From: R-RK-3 sp031399085
GTDB lineage: Bacteria; Pseudomonadota; Alphaproteobacteria; Rhizobiales; Rhodomicrobiaceae
Reading direction: 5' to 3'
Length of the DNA: 64,000 nucleotides
NCBI GenBank assembly: GCA_031399085.1
Contig: JANNOQ010000071.1
Coordinates: 62,001-126,000, forward strand
Position numbers and translations under genes: made by a program. Positions 54,954 to 64,000 of this stretch are shown here, one piece after another. The notes under the pieces were generated by a model that worked only from the letters and a program-made list of their open reading frames with translations, made no database searches and had not been told where the DNA came from. The stretch's first letter is position 1. Each line of letters opens with the position of its first letter.

Positions 54954-57839
54954 ATGGATATTCATAAATCGGACGTTGTCGAGGAAAGAGCGTCGGCCTG
55001 GCGCGTGTTCCTGAGGACGGTGAGGGCAAGCTGGATCAGTCTTCTCAGCATCGTGGTCGGCTATTTGGCGTTTGTCGTTGTAACCGAAAGTCAGGATTTG
55101 CTTCTCGATGTCCGCAAGCTGCCCTCTGAAGGTATCTTGTTTTGGACCGGATTTTTCCTCGCCACCTACTTCTTCTGGGTCAGCATGGTGACAAGCGGCG
55201 CCCGTTTGCTGATCCTCCAGAGATTAAAAGACATTGGAATTGATAATCAAAAACGTTTTAGTTTCTACACGTCGATACTGCCAAAAATATATGTTTTTTT
55301 CGTTTATGCTGTTGTATTAACGGGATTATATATTGCGTTCGGTAACATGCCTGGCACGGAAGGCGGAGCGTTTGAATATTCATGGCTAATCTATATTGCC
55401 GTTGCGGTTGTATTTACATTTGTTTATTTTCGCTTTTTGTTTGGATTTATATATAATATTTTAAAATCATCTATCGGCAGGCCGCTAGCTGCATTGGCAC
55501 CAGCCGCGTTTTACACCTTACTGACGGTCCTGGGATTCGCGCTAATAGACACATTGGCAACCAAAAGCCAAACAATCGAGGCTTACACAAAAAATCACCT
55601 CGTTACCCTGCTGATCTTCACGATCATCTCTTTCGGCCTGGCTATATACGATAATTTTTTCCGGCAACGTCGCTTTTGGTTTGTCCGCCAATGGGAGCGG
55701 CACTATCCGCGCCAATTGCAGGCCTTTAACCGTTTTTGCGAGCGCCTTTTCGGCGTGTTTCCGCTGCCGATGGACGAAAGCCGAGCCCTGGTTCCTGAGC
55801 GCGCGCCGAATTACCTCGGCGCCGAGCGTCTCGCCGATTTGCGGCGTGAGCAAATCCACCTCACCTGCGCCGTGCTCGCCGTCGCTTTCGTGACTTCCAT
55901 GCTCATCGTATTTCACTTCATCTCTTATTGGATTCAGCAATATTTTCCCGCAATGCCAGCGCTGCTGAGCGATAATCTTTGGCTCAAGCGCGCCGCTTTT
56001 CTGCCGCTGGTGCTCGGCGGCACCGTCTCGATCCTTACGGTCCTGGCGCTGATCTCGTACCGCATCAAATTTCCAATCATCGTCATTCTGATCGCTGCCG
56101 GCTTTACGCTGACGTTTTTTCTTGGCGACGGTCACGATGTCCGCCGGATTACGGCTGACAATTCGAAACTTCCGATCGAAACGCGCTATGTCGGCTTGAA
56201 TGCGTCGGTTGCCGCCTGGAAAGCTGCCAATGGCTGGGATGAAGCGCGGTGTCCGACCGCCGCGCCCGACGATCCCTCGTGCCCGCGGCCGATCATCGTG
56301 GCGACGGAGGGTGGCGCCAGCCGGTCGGCGTTCTTTACCGCCAGTATTCTGGGCAAGCTTGAGGATCTGACCGCCGAAAATCCGGCCTCGATGCGCCCGT
56401 TCAGCCAACAGCTTTTCGGCATATCGAGCGTATCGGGCGGATCACTTGGCGCCGGAATCTACGCGGCAATGCTGTTCGCCAAACAGAAGGATTCCGGTGC
56501 CGCGGCGTGCCTCGGGCCTGGCAGTACGACGGAATGCAAAGACGGCCTTTATTCCCAGCGGCTTTGGTTCCGCAATATTGTCGGGAGCAAGGACGATTTT
56601 GTGCAGGACCGCTTCATGCACCAAATGACGGCTCAGGCGATTTCCAGCAACGACTTCCTCACCTCCACCATCATCGCCCTTCTGGCGAGGGACGCATTGC
56701 AGCTTTCATCGCTGCCGTTCGTCTGGGATCGCGCGGCGACCTTAGAAGCCAATTGGGAAGAGGCGTTTCAAGCGGTCCTGAAGCCGATGCTCGGCGGGGA
56801 TGATCCGTCCACACGCAACATTTTCGGCAATCCGCTTTCGTCCTTCGCCTGGGATGCGCAACACTGGCGGCCGCTGCTGGTGATGAACAGCACTTCAGTC
56901 AATTCCGGCCGTCGCGTCATCGCGACAAGCCTCAATCCTGTCGGGTTGGACGACAATGGCGCCGGCTTCAGAGTGTTCGAGGACACGCATAATTTTTATG
57001 AGCTGGCCTGCGACAAAACCATATCCGAAAGGTCCATCAGCAGCTTCTTTCCGCAGCTGTTGCGCGCGCGCTGGCGTGACCTTTGCGCGCAAGCGGCGGA
57101 GGGCGATCTGATTTCCAGCGAATTCGACATTCCGCTGAGCACGGCGATTTCGCTTTCGGCGCGTTTTCCGTTCGTGTCTCCGCACGGCAATGTGCGCAAT
57201 CAGAATGTTCGCGTCACCGACCACCTGGTCGATGGCGGCTATTTCGACAATTCCGGTGCGGTGACGGCGCTGGAGCTGGCGCGCTCGATTAAGCGCGTCG
57301 ACCGCAATCTGCGGCCTTACATCGTCCAAATATCAAACGAGCCGGAATTTTTCGGAACATGCGGTCCAACGGGAGACGCGGCACTGCCTCCCAAAATTAT
57401 CGACCCCGGAGAGGTGTCGCTATTGGAAACCCCGGGCGACCTTTTGGCGCTCAATTCGACCCGCAATGCGCGCAGCTTCCACACCGGCTTTGAACTTTCG
57501 GGTCGCATCAAGACTGCGAACGACGAGATTCCTTCACACTCGCTCTTCTTTCCCTGCTCGCAGACACGGCAGTCCTCGGCAACGGCGCTGCTGAATTTTC
57601 TGCGGCCTCTTGTAGGCATGAGCCGCGTCGCGCGGGCCATGCCGGAGCCGGCCAGCGAGAAAAAATCCATTTCGATGAACTGGTGGCTGTCGCCGCCGGT
57701 CCAAGCCTATCTCGACTCTCAGCTTTGCGGCACCGGCAAATCGGAGGCGGTTTGGCGCAGCGTGCTGGAGCTATTGCGCAAGGATCTTGGCGCCAATATA
57801 CCGGCGGCCTGCCTCAACACGCGCAGATATGTCCGCTAA
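54954..57839 (+). CDS. Transmembrane patatin-like phospholipase
   Basis: A 961-residue protein: about ten helices in the first 400 residues, then a cytoplasmic patatin domain. The oxyanion region is ATEGGASRSA (residues 450-459), the nucleophile Ser494 lies in GISSVSGGSLGAG, and the catalytic Asp is in VDGGYFDNSG (Asp760). Patatins are lipid acyl hydrolases. The N-terminal section is AT-rich (55,240-55,480), unlike its flanks, and may mark recombination. The ATG is preceded by a G-rich ribosome site; a GTG 20 codons earlier is less likely. A strong terminator ends the gene. A role in membrane lipid turnover, or in defence like some patatin effectors, is speculation. Confidence 0.85.
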   Translation: MDIHKSDVVEERASAWRVFLRTVRASWISLLSIVVGYLAFVVVTESQDLLLDVRKLPSEGILFWTGFFLATYFFWVSMVTSGARLLILQRLKDIGIDNQKRFSFYTSILPKIYVFFVYAVVLTGLYIAFGNMPGTEGGAFEYSWLIYIAVAVVFTFVYFRFLFGFIYNILKSSIGRPLAALAPAAFYTLLTVLGFALIDTLATKSQTIEAYTKNHLVTLLIFTIISFGLAIYDNFFRQRRFWFVRQWERHYPRQLQAFNRFCERLFGVFPLPMDESRALVPERAPNYLGAERLADLRREQIHLTCAVLAVAFVTSMLIVFHFISYWIQQYFPAMPALLSDNLWLKRAAFLPLVLGGTVSILTVLALISYRIKFPIIVILIAAGFTLTFFLGDGHDVRRITADNSKLPIETRYVGLNASVAAWKAANGWDEARCPTAAPDDPSCPRPIIVATEGGASRSAFFTASILGKLEDLTAENPASMRPFSQQLFGISSVSGGSLGAGIYAAMLFAKQKDSGAAACLGPGSTTECKDGLYSQRLWFRNIVGSKDDFVQDRFMHQMTAQAISSNDFLTSTIIALLARDALQLSSLPFVWDRAATLEANWEEAFQAVLKPMLGGDDPSTRNIFGNPLSSFAWDAQHWRPLLVMNSTSVNSGRRVIATSLNPVGLDDNGAGFRVFEDTHNFYELACDKTISERSISSFFPQLLRARWRDLCAQAAEGDLISSEFDIPLSTAISLSARFPFVSPHGNVRNQNVRVTDHLVDGGYFDNSGAVTALELARSIKRVDRNLRPYIVQISNEPEFFGTCGPTGDAALPPKIIDPGEVSLLETPGDLLALNSTRNARSFHTGFELSGRIKTANDEIPSHSLFFPCSQTRQSSATALLNFLRPLVGMSRVARAMPEPASEKKSISMNWWLSPPVQAYLDSQLCGTGKSEAVWRSVLELLRKDLGANIPAACLNTRRYVR

Positions 57840-57914
57840 ACGGCGTCGCCCCGCGGCTTCGCCTCCGCGACGTGGACTTCCCGGCGGAAGCGGGCTGCCG
57901 GATTTCAGCATATT

Positions 57915-57950
57915 CGCTCCATCGCGTTGGCGCGATGGAGCGGCATTTTT
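57915..57950 (+). terminator. Strong intrinsic terminator after the patatin gene
   Basis: A 12-bp perfect stem (CGCTCCATCGCG at 57915-57926 and its complement at 57931-57942) encloses the tetraloop TTGG and is followed by GCATTTTT. It ends the patatin transcript and lies just before the end of the convergent methyltransferase gene. Confidence 0.85.
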
Positions 57951-58999
57951 CAGGGCCGTGCTTCGAGCACCATGTTGAACGGCGTCTCAGCCGCACGCCT
58001 GAATCGCGAGAAACCCGCCTCGCGGGCGACGTCGCCCAAGCGCTTCTCACCGGCTTGCGCGCCCAGCGCCGCTCCAACCTCCTGATTGAGCGAGGCGGGA
58101 ACGCAGATGCTGGTCGAAAAGGCATAGTAAACCCGCCCGACCGGGTTGAGGTTGTCCGCAAGGCTGTCGCCAGCGTTTGGCTCGACCAGCATCAAGGTGC
58201 CGTCCGGCTTCATCGTCTCGCGGATATGCCGAGCCGCGCCGACCGGATCGCCCATGTCGTGCAGAGCGTCAAACATGGTGACGAGATCGAAATCCGACCC
58301 GGAATAATCCTGCGCGCGCGCCGTCTCGAACCGGATGTTGTCAATGCCGGCCGCGTGCCGCCTGGCGTGGTCGATCGAGCCCTGATGGAAATCGATCCCC
58401 ACGAACTCGGAGTTTGGAAACGCGGCGGCCATGATGAACGTCGATGCGCCATGTCCGCAGCCAACATCCGCAACCTTGGCGCCGCGCGCCAGCTTCTCGA
58501 CGACGCCGTCGAGAGCCGGCAGCCACGCGGCGACGAGATTGGCCTTATAACCTGGCCGGAAAAACCGCTCGACGCCGCAAAACAAGCAATTGCAGTGATC
58601 GCCCCAGCCGACGCCCTTGCCGCTCTTAAAGGCCTGGGTGAGTTTGCTCTCGTCGGCAAAGACGGCGGCAATCGAATAGAAACCGCCCGTCATGTAAACC
58701 GGACTTTCGTCATCGGCGAGCACGGCCGCCTGCTCCGGCGAGAGGGAGAACGCGCCCGTCTCCGCATCGAAGCTGACGAAACCGGACGCGGCCTGCGCCG
58801 AGAGCCATTCGCGCACATAGCGCTCATGCGTATCCGTTCTTTCGGCAAGCCCAATCGCAGTCAGCGGACCGCTTGCGGCCAAGGCCCGATAGAGGCCGAG
58901 CTTGTCGCCAGTTACCACCAGCGCCGCATTCGCCGCCGCGCCCATTTCGTTCACCATCATCCCGAGCAAAGGCTCGAGTTTCGTCATATCCAGGTCCAT
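57950..58999 (-). CDS. Class I SAM-dependent methyltransferase with winged-helix N-terminus
   Basis: A 349-residue methyltransferase. The N-terminal winged helix (GAAANAALVVTGDKLGLYRA, then TDTHERYVREWLSAQAASGF) is a dimerisation domain seen in many small-molecule O-methyltransferases, and the Rossmann SAM motif is AKVADVGCGHGASTFIMAAA. Later DLVTMFDALHDMGDPVGAAR matches the substrate pocket region. Relatives methylate aromatic or polyketide compounds, but the target is unknown here. It is divergent from the GlxA-type regulator with about 115 nt between, so the regulator may control it. Confidence 0.88.
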   Translation of the reverse strand: MDLDMTKLEPLLGMMVNEMGAAANAALVVTGDKLGLYRALAASGPLTAIGLAERTDTHERYVREWLSAQAASGFVSFDAETGAFSLSPEQAAVLADDESPVYMTGGFYSIAAVFADESKLTQAFKSGKGVGWGDHCNCLFCGVERFFRPGYKANLVAAWLPALDGVVEKLARGAKVADVGCGHGASTFIMAAAFPNSEFVGIDFHQGSIDHARRHAAGIDNIRFETARAQDYSGSDFDLVTMFDALHDMGDPVGAARHIRETMKPDGTLMLVEPNAGDSLADNLNPVGRVYYAFSTSICVPASLNQEVGAALGAQAGEKRLGDVAREAGFSRFRRAAETPFNMVLEARP

Positions 59000-59115
59000 T
59001 GCTCAGATCCTCTCGACTTGCTTGATGCAGCGTTCGGCGCTGTCATGGCGAGCAGATAGCCTTTGCGCGGCGAAGGCGTCAGAGGCAGAATGGCCGGGAT
59101 GGAGCCAGATGAGCC

Positions 59116-60204
59116 ATGCCGAGCCGATCAACGCGCCCAAACCGCATTCATGTCAGCCTGGCCGTCTTCCCAGAGTGCGATCCGTCGATCATTTATGGCG
59201 TTTTCGATACGCTGTGGGCCGCCGGCCGGTTCTGGAACGAGCTGAAGGGTCTGCCCCCGGGCGAGCCAATGTTCGAGCCGCGTTTGGTTGCCGCCGATGC
59301 AGGCCCCATGGAGTTGATTACCGGCGTCAGCATCATTCCGCAGGACACAATCGACGATGTTGCGCGCACCGACGTTGTGTTCGTGCCGAACGTCATGATC
59401 TCGACGGCCGAAAGTCTGCGCCGACTCGACCGGCGCATGCTGGACTGGATCAGGCGGATGCATCGCGGCGGCGCGCAGCTCTTTGCGACCTGCGGCGGCT
59501 CGCTCGCGCTTGCGGAGGCCGGACTGCTCGACGGCCAGCAGGCGACGACGCACTGGATGTTCGCGCCACTCTTCCGCAGCGAATATCCGGGCGTCGCGCT
59601 GCACGAAGACCGCATTCTGGTGCAAACCGGACCGGGACACAGCATCGCTTGCGCCGGCGGCGCTTCGTCCTGGCAAGATTTGGTGCTGCTGCTGATCGCC
59701 AAGCACGCCGGCACGGAAGAAGCCATTCGCATCTCCAAAATATTCCTCTACCAATGGCACCGCGACGGACAGCTTCCTTACGCGTCGATGATCGCCAACA
59801 TCAAGCACGGCGATGCCGTGATTCTGCGCTGCCAGAGCTGGCTCGCCAACAATTACGAGCGCCACGATATCGTGACGGAATTGGTGCGCGAATCGGGTCT
59901 TCCCAAACGCACCTTCGACCGGCGTTTTAAGGCCGCGACCGGCTACGCGCCGCTCGGCTATATCCAGGCTCTGCGGATCGAGGAGGCCAAGCAAATACTG
60001 GAAACCGGCCCGGCGCCTGTCGAGGCGGTCGCGCGCGAGGTGGGATATGAGGATACGGCCTCATTCCGGCGGTTGTTCAATCGCCTCGCAGGGATGACAC
60101 CGGGCGAATACCGGCGCAAGTTCCAGGTTCCTAGCTTTGTCGAACAAGCAAGATCCGGCGGCCGCGAGGCGTTCGAGACCGCGATCCCAGCCGTTTCAAA
60201 CTGA
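59116..60204 (+). CDS. GlxA-type AraC-family regulator (DJ-1/PfpI plus AraC HTH)
   Basis: A 362-residue regulator. The N-terminal DJ-1/PfpI-like domain (about 15-205) contains the elbow region QLFATCGGSLALAEAGLLDG with a Cys. The C-terminal AraC DNA-binding domain has two helix-turn-helix units, including ESGLPKRTFDRRFKAATGYA and VAREVGYEDTASFRRLFNRL. Such proteins often sense small aldehydes or amino acid derivatives. It lies 64 nt before an alpha-hydroxyacid oxidase gene on the same strand and opposite the methyltransferase gene, so these are probable targets. Confidence 0.88.
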   Translation: MPSRSTRPNRIHVSLAVFPECDPSIIYGVFDTLWAAGRFWNELKGLPPGEPMFEPRLVAADAGPMELITGVSIIPQDTIDDVARTDVVFVPNVMISTAESLRRLDRRMLDWIRRMHRGGAQLFATCGGSLALAEAGLLDGQQATTHWMFAPLFRSEYPGVALHEDRILVQTGPGHSIACAGGASSWQDLVLLLIAKHAGTEEAIRISKIFLYQWHRDGQLPYASMIANIKHGDAVILRCQSWLANNYERHDIVTELVRESGLPKRTFDRRFKAATGYAPLGYIQALRIEEAKQILETGPAPVEAVAREVGYEDTASFRRLFNRLAGMTPGEYRRKFQVPSFVEQARSGGREAFETAIPAVSN

Positions 60205-60267
60205 GACACCGGATGTGAAGTGAGATGCAGCCCGCATTCGCCGGTTGCCGTGGGGGGAGAAACAAAC

Positions 60268-61569
60268 ATGGCAAGCGACCGGAGACGGCAGCAGGCGGCG
60301 TTATCGCCCGGCCGGCTTAGGCAGACCGAAATCTACGTAACCGGCGTCGGCGGCGCGCGGCCCCGCGTTCCGGTCGCGCCCGAGGCGCTGGAGGCTGAGG
60401 CCGTGCGGCGCATGAGCGCCACCGCAGCCGCCTATATCGTAGGCAGCGCGGGGACCGAGTCCACCGCGCGCGGCAATCGCGCCGCATTCGAGCGGCACCG
60501 GATCGTGCCCCGCGTCCTGCGCGACGTGTCGCGGCGCGATCTCTCGGTGACGCTGTTCGGGCGAACCCATCGCGCGCCGGTGTTGCTCGCACCCGTTGGC
60601 GTGCTCGAAATGGTGCATGAGGACGCCGATCTGGCGGTCGCGCGTGCCGCCGCGGCTGAGGATATCGGCTATGTCTTTTCCAACCAGGCGTCGGTGCCGA
60701 TAGAGACATGCTCGGCCGCAATGGGCGGCGCGGCGCGCTGGTTCCAGCTCTATTGGAGCAGCGATGATGAATTCGTGCGCTCGCTGGTTCAGCGCGCGGA
60801 GCGCTGCGGCTGCGAGGCCATCGTGGTGACGCTGGATACCACGATCCTCGGCTGGCGCCCCCGCGATCTCGACCTCGCCTATCTGCCGTTCCTGCACGGG
60901 CTGGGTCTGGCGCAATATCTCAGCGACCCGGTGTTCCGCGCCAAAATCCCCGCATCTCCGCCGGACACCGGCTTCAAGCCGCGCGGGGCAGGCATCGTCA
61001 AGGCGGCGATGAGCCTGCGCCGCAAGGGCAAGCAATTCGGCCTGTCGATGGGACAGATGCGCTCGGCTGTGGCGCATTTCACGCTCACCTATTCGCGCCC
61101 CGACCTGACCTGGGCCGACATCGAACGGCTGCGCGGCATGACGAAGCTGCCCATTTTGCTGAAAGGCGTTCGGCATCCGGACGATGCCAGACTTGCCCGC
61201 GAACACGGCGTCGACGGGCTGGTGGTCTCCAATCACGGTGGGCGGCAGGTCGACGGCGAGACCTCCACGATCGACGCATTGCCCGGTGTCGTGGCGGCGG
61301 CGGGAGACATGCCCGTGCTGCTCGATTCCGGTATTCGCTCTGGCCGTGACGTTGCTGTGGCGCTGGCGCTCGGCGCGAAGGCGGTGCTGCTTGGTCGGCC
61401 GTATGTGTATGGCCTGACGATCGCAGGCGAGCAGGGCGTGCGCGAGGTGATCCGCAATATCATCGGGGAGTTCGATCTGACGCTCGCGCTTTCGGGGCTT
61501 ACGCGCGCGGCGGATCTGAGCGTCGATTGTCTGGCGGGTTTGCGATCAGACCAAATTAGACCCCTGTAG
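60268..61569 (+). CDS. FMN-dependent alpha-hydroxy-acid oxidising enzyme
   Basis: A 433-residue FMN TIM-barrel protein of the lactate monooxygenase / L-lactate dehydrogenase family. The catalytic His-containing motif is VVSNHGGRQVDG, with the FMN-phosphate site SGIRSGRDVAVALALGAKAV. An insert of Arg-rich residues near RRKGKQFGLSMGQMRSAVAH matches the variable loop, which suggests a lactate monooxygenase-like enzyme. A GGGGGAGA site lies 8 nt before the ATG. It follows the GlxA-type regulator. Confidence 0.88.
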   Translation: MASDRRRQQAALSPGRLRQTEIYVTGVGGARPRVPVAPEALEAEAVRRMSATAAAYIVGSAGTESTARGNRAAFERHRIVPRVLRDVSRRDLSVTLFGRTHRAPVLLAPVGVLEMVHEDADLAVARAAAAEDIGYVFSNQASVPIETCSAAMGGAARWFQLYWSSDDEFVRSLVQRAERCGCEAIVVTLDTTILGWRPRDLDLAYLPFLHGLGLAQYLSDPVFRAKIPASPPDTGFKPRGAGIVKAAMSLRRKGKQFGLSMGQMRSAVAHFTLTYSRPDLTWADIERLRGMTKLPILLKGVRHPDDARLAREHGVDGLVVSNHGGRQVDGETSTIDALPGVVAAAGDMPVLLDSGIRSGRDVAVALALGAKAVLLGRPYVYGLTIAGEQGVREVIRNIIGEFDLTLALSGLTRAADLSVDCLAGLRSDQIRPL

Positions 61570-61572
61570 ATT

Positions 61573-62154
61573 TTAGGTTTGGAGAGCTTTGCGAAGTCTG
61601 ATCGCGGCCAGGATAAATCCAGCAACGGCGCCCGCCGCGACAATGAGCCAATACGAAGGCAGAACGCCCTGCGCGATGGCCGTTGGCGAAATATCGGTAA
61701 ACAGCGCCGCGACCGCCATCGACGCAATCAATGCAACGAGAATGATGAGTGTCGGCAATAGCGGCGCCCGAAACGCTTGGCCGAATGTGACCCTGGAGCC
61801 TCCGCGCAGCGAGGCGGCCGCGGCCTGCCAGCCAAGCAGGAGCCCGGCGATGGACCCAATGGCGAGGCTTTGCCAAGCGACCAGCCCGAGCTTCACACCC
61901 AACATGATTCCGCCCACCAGCCCTGAACCCGTCAGCATAAGGCAGAAAAAAGTCGCCCGCAGCACTACGCCCAATCCAGCCCGGGTCACCGGCAGCGGCG
62001 CCGGTTCGAAATTGTCCTCCTCAAAGTCGACTCTGAGCGCCAGCAAGTCTTCGCGTAGCGCCGCTGCGGGCGATTGCGCGCTCGGCATGACCGGTCGCCG
62101 CACACGACTTGCTGCCTCGGCTTCTTCCTGTTGCCGGACCATATCGGGATCCAT
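61573..62154 (-). CDS. Membrane protein with four helices, unknown family
   Basis: A 193-residue protein. A soluble Glu/Arg/Ala-rich N-terminus (about 65 residues) precedes four hydrophobic helices, including LRATFFCLMLTGSGLVGGIM, LAIGSIAGLLLGWQAAAASL, LLPTLIILVALIASMAVAAL and SYWLIVAAGAVAGFILAAIR. GGAG lies 7 nt before the ATG. No family is recognised. It converges on the oxidase gene with only 3 nt between stops. Confidence 0.6.
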   Translation of the reverse strand: MDPDMVRQQEEAEAASRVRRPVMPSAQSPAAALREDLLALRVDFEEDNFEPAPLPVTRAGLGVVLRATFFCLMLTGSGLVGGIMLGVKLGLVAWQSLAIGSIAGLLLGWQAAAASLRGGSRVTFGQAFRAPLLPTLIILVALIASMAVAALFTDISPTAIAQGVLPSYWLIVAAGAVAGFILAAIRLRKALQT

Positions 62155-62300
62155 GATTGCTCCATCCCTGGCGATGATAGGAACCCGCTTGTCGCGGTGC
62201 AAAATGGACTTTCAGCTAAGCAGGCAGCGCCCCGCGAATCAAGCACCGAAGCGGAGCGTAGGAGACGGATGTTCCTCAAAGAGTTGCTGACCTGAGGCGC

Positions 62301-64000
62301 TCAACTGCCCGTCTTCAGCAATTCCCCCACACTCAGCCCAATGCCACGCGCCTTCAGGGCCTCCCCGATCTCCTCAAGCACAGCCGGATCGTCGATCGTC
62401 GCGGGCATTTTATAGCCCTCGCCATCGGCGATTGCGCGCATCGTGCCGCGCAGGATTTTGCCGGAGCGCGTCTTCGGCAGGCGCTGGATGGTGAGCGCGA
62501 GTTTGAACGCCGCGACCGGCCCGATCTCGTCGCGCACCTTCTGGATGATTTCTTTCTCGATCTCCTCCATTGGCCTGCTCACGCCCGATTTCAGCACCAC
62601 GAAGCCCGCCGGAACCTGCCCCTTGAGCGCATCGGCGATGCCTATCACCGCGCATTCGGCGACATCCGGGTGGCCGGCGACCACCTCCTCCAGCGCGCCG
62701 GTCGAAAGCCGGTGTCCGGCGACGTTGATGATGTCGTCCGTGCGCGCCATGACATACACATAGCCGTCCTCATCGATATAGCCCGCGTCGGAGGTCATGT
62801 AGTAGCCGGGATGATCGCGCAGATAGCTGTCGCGGAAGCGCTGGTCTTTTTCCCACAGCGTCGGCAGGCAGCCCGGCGGCATGGGCAGGCGGATCGCCAG
62901 CGACCCGCTCGTGCCGCGCGGCGCAGGCTTGTTGTGCTCGTCGAGGACGCGCAGATCGTAGCCCGGCATCGGCGCGGTCGGCGAGCCGTGCTTGACCGGC
63001 AGGGTTCCCAGCCCGACCGGATTTCCCGCGATCGGCCAGCCGGTTTCGGTCTGCCACCAATGATCGAGGACCGGCTTGCCGAGCAAGGTCTCCGCCCATT
63101 TCACCGTATCCGGATCCGCGCGCTCGCCCGCCAGAAACAGCGTGCGGAAATTCGACAGGTCATAATTCTTGATCAAGTCGCCCTTGGGGTCTTCCTTCTT
63201 GATGGCGCGGAAGGCGGTGGGGGCGGTGAACAGCGCGGCGGCCTTGTGCTCTGATATCACACGCCAGAACGCGCCGGCATTCGGCGTGCCGACCGGTTTC
63301 CCCTCATACAGAATGGTCGTCGCGCCATGCAGGAGCGGGGCATAGACGATGTAGGAGTGGCCGACCACCCAGCCTACATCTGACGCGGTCCAGAACACCT
63401 CGCCCGGCTGGATGCCGTAATGGTTGAACATCGTCCATTTGAGCGCCACCATGTGCCCGCCATTGTCGCGAACGACGCCTTTCGGCTCGCCGGTCGTGCC
63501 GGAGGTGTAGAGAATGTACAGCGGATCGGTGGCGGCGAGGATCGCGGCGTCGGCGCGATTGCCGCGCGCCTTGGCCTCATTGAACAACGTCGTCCAATCA
63601 TAGTCGCGGCCGGGCGTCAGGAAGGCGCGCTCCTCGGCCCGCTGGTAGATGATGCAGGCTTGCGGCTTGTGCGACGCCAAAGCGATCGCCGCCTCGATGA
63701 GCGGCTTGTAGCGGACGACGCGCCCCGGCTCCAGCCCGCAGGAGGCCGCCAGGATCAGCTTGGGCTTGGCGTCGTCGATGCGCGTGGCCAGCTCGTTCGC
63801 GGCGAACCCGCCGAACACCACCGAATGGATCGCGCCGAGACGCGCGCAGGCCAGCATCGCGATCACGGCCTGCGGGATCATCGGCATATAGAGAATGACC
63901 CGGTCGCCCTTGCGCACGCCCTTGTCGCGCAGCACGGCGGCGAAGGCGGACACGTCTTCCAGCAGCTCGGCATAGGTGAAGCTGCGCTTCTGGCCGGTCA
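62301..64000 (-). CDS. prpE: Propionate--CoA ligase, 5' part beyond the window
   Basis: The visible part (566 codons) runs off the right edge without a start. It is an AMP-forming acyl-CoA synthetase: AMP-binding motif YILYTSGTTGEPKGVVRDNG, A5 motif HWWQTETGWPIAG, and the catalytic C-terminal Lys in PKTRSGKILRGTMR. PAFWRVI-type features and VFWTASDVGWVVGHSYIVYA fit PrpE rather than acetyl-CoA synthetase. It makes propionyl-CoA, which can enter methylmalonyl-CoA metabolism; meaB lies 34 kb away. Confidence 0.9.
   Translation of the reverse strand, partial: TGQKRSFTYAELLEDVSAFAAVLRDKGVRKGDRVILYMPMIPQAVIAMLACARLGAIHSVVFGGFAANELATRIDDAKPKLILAASCGLEPGRVVRYKPLIEAAIALASHKPQACIIYQRAEERAFLTPGRDYDWTTLFNEAKARGNRADAAILAATDPLYILYTSGTTGEPKGVVRDNGGHMVALKWTMFNHYGIQPGEVFWTASDVGWVVGHSYIVYAPLLHGATTILYEGKPVGTPNAGAFWRVISEHKAAALFTAPTAFRAIKKEDPKGDLIKNYDLSNFRTLFLAGERADPDTVKWAETLLGKPVLDHWWQTETGWPIAGNPVGLGTLPVKHGSPTAPMPGYDLRVLDEHNKPAPRGTSGSLAIRLPMPPGCLPTLWEKDQRFRDSYLRDHPGYYMTSDAGYIDEDGYVYVMARTDDIINVAGHRLSTGALEEVVAGHPDVAECAVIGIADALKGQVPAGFVVLKSGVSRPMEEIEKEIIQKVRDEIGPVAAFKLALTIQRLPKTRSGKILRGTMRAIADGEGYKMPATIDDPAVLEEIGEALKARGIGLSVGELLKTGS

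Noticed and set aside
57683..59059. 458-codon plus-strand frame opposite the methyltransferase gene
   Set aside because: It overlaps the end of the patatin gene and a terminator, and shows no motif; the minus frame has a full SAM motif.

Overview
The window is about 64 kb of GC-rich chromosome from an alphaproteobacterium, most likely order Hyphomicrobiales (Rhizobiales). The evidence is gene content and order: a fused SecDF, a TolC-family gene next to a protein-L-isoaspartate methyltransferase-like gene, fused TAXI-type TRAP permease, ZapE, MeaB, RNase PH-RdgB-HemW in a row, Tat-exported IorB-type molybdoenzyme, and many small secreted proteins of the kind common in this order. A family-level assignment (for example Beijerinckiaceae) is only a guess. 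I see no prophage, insertion sequence or CRISPR array; it reads as a core chromosome with scattered accessory genes.

Layout. 0-8 kb: tolC-like, pcm-like, a hybrid histidine kinase, an NlpC/P60-like small protein, tRNA-Tyr, rlmB-like methylase, two small secreted proteins, a VOC protein. 8-13 kb: DNA alkylation repair pair (ada plus a 2-oxoglutarate oxygenase, overlapping by 4 nt) and secDF, each followed by a hairpin terminator. 13-17 kb: TAXI TRAP transporter and a lone receiver-domain protein. 17-23 kb: two multi-spanning membrane proteins of unknown family, a flavodoxin-like protein, a GNAT acetyltransferase, a SleB-type cell wall hydrolase. 23-29 kb: a second hybrid kinase, a von Willebrand A (VWA) repeat protein whose last repeat is cut off by an in-frame TAG, meaB. 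29-34 kb: two related Cys-containing secreted proteins, zapE, an acyltransferase, efp, an inositol monophosphatase. 35-40 kb: a MotA/ExbB-like plus MotB/OmpA-like pair facing a large membrane protein. 40-49 kb: transglutaminase, mrp, a structured RNA candidate, a tautomerase/LysR divergon, iorAB-like genes and a MetX-like hydrolase. 49-54 kb: a degenerate GH3-like protein, hemW-rdgB-rph, ogt, a DUF1194 protein. 54-64 kb: a membrane-anchored patatin, a methyltransferase, a GlxA-type regulator with an alpha-hydroxyacid oxidase, and the 3' part of prpE running off the right edge.

How the genes fit together. DNA alkylation repair is represented three times (Ada, the oxygenase, Ogt). Several genes serve the envelope: TolC, SecDF, SleB-type hydrolase, ZapE, acyltransferase, MotAB-like proteins and patatin. 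Propionate carbon could pass through PrpE and methylmalonyl-CoA mutase, which MeaB protects. The points most worth a second look are the interrupted VWA protein, the MotAB-like cluster, the transmembrane patatin, the degenerate GH3 protein and the hairpin-rich unannotated transcript after mrp.
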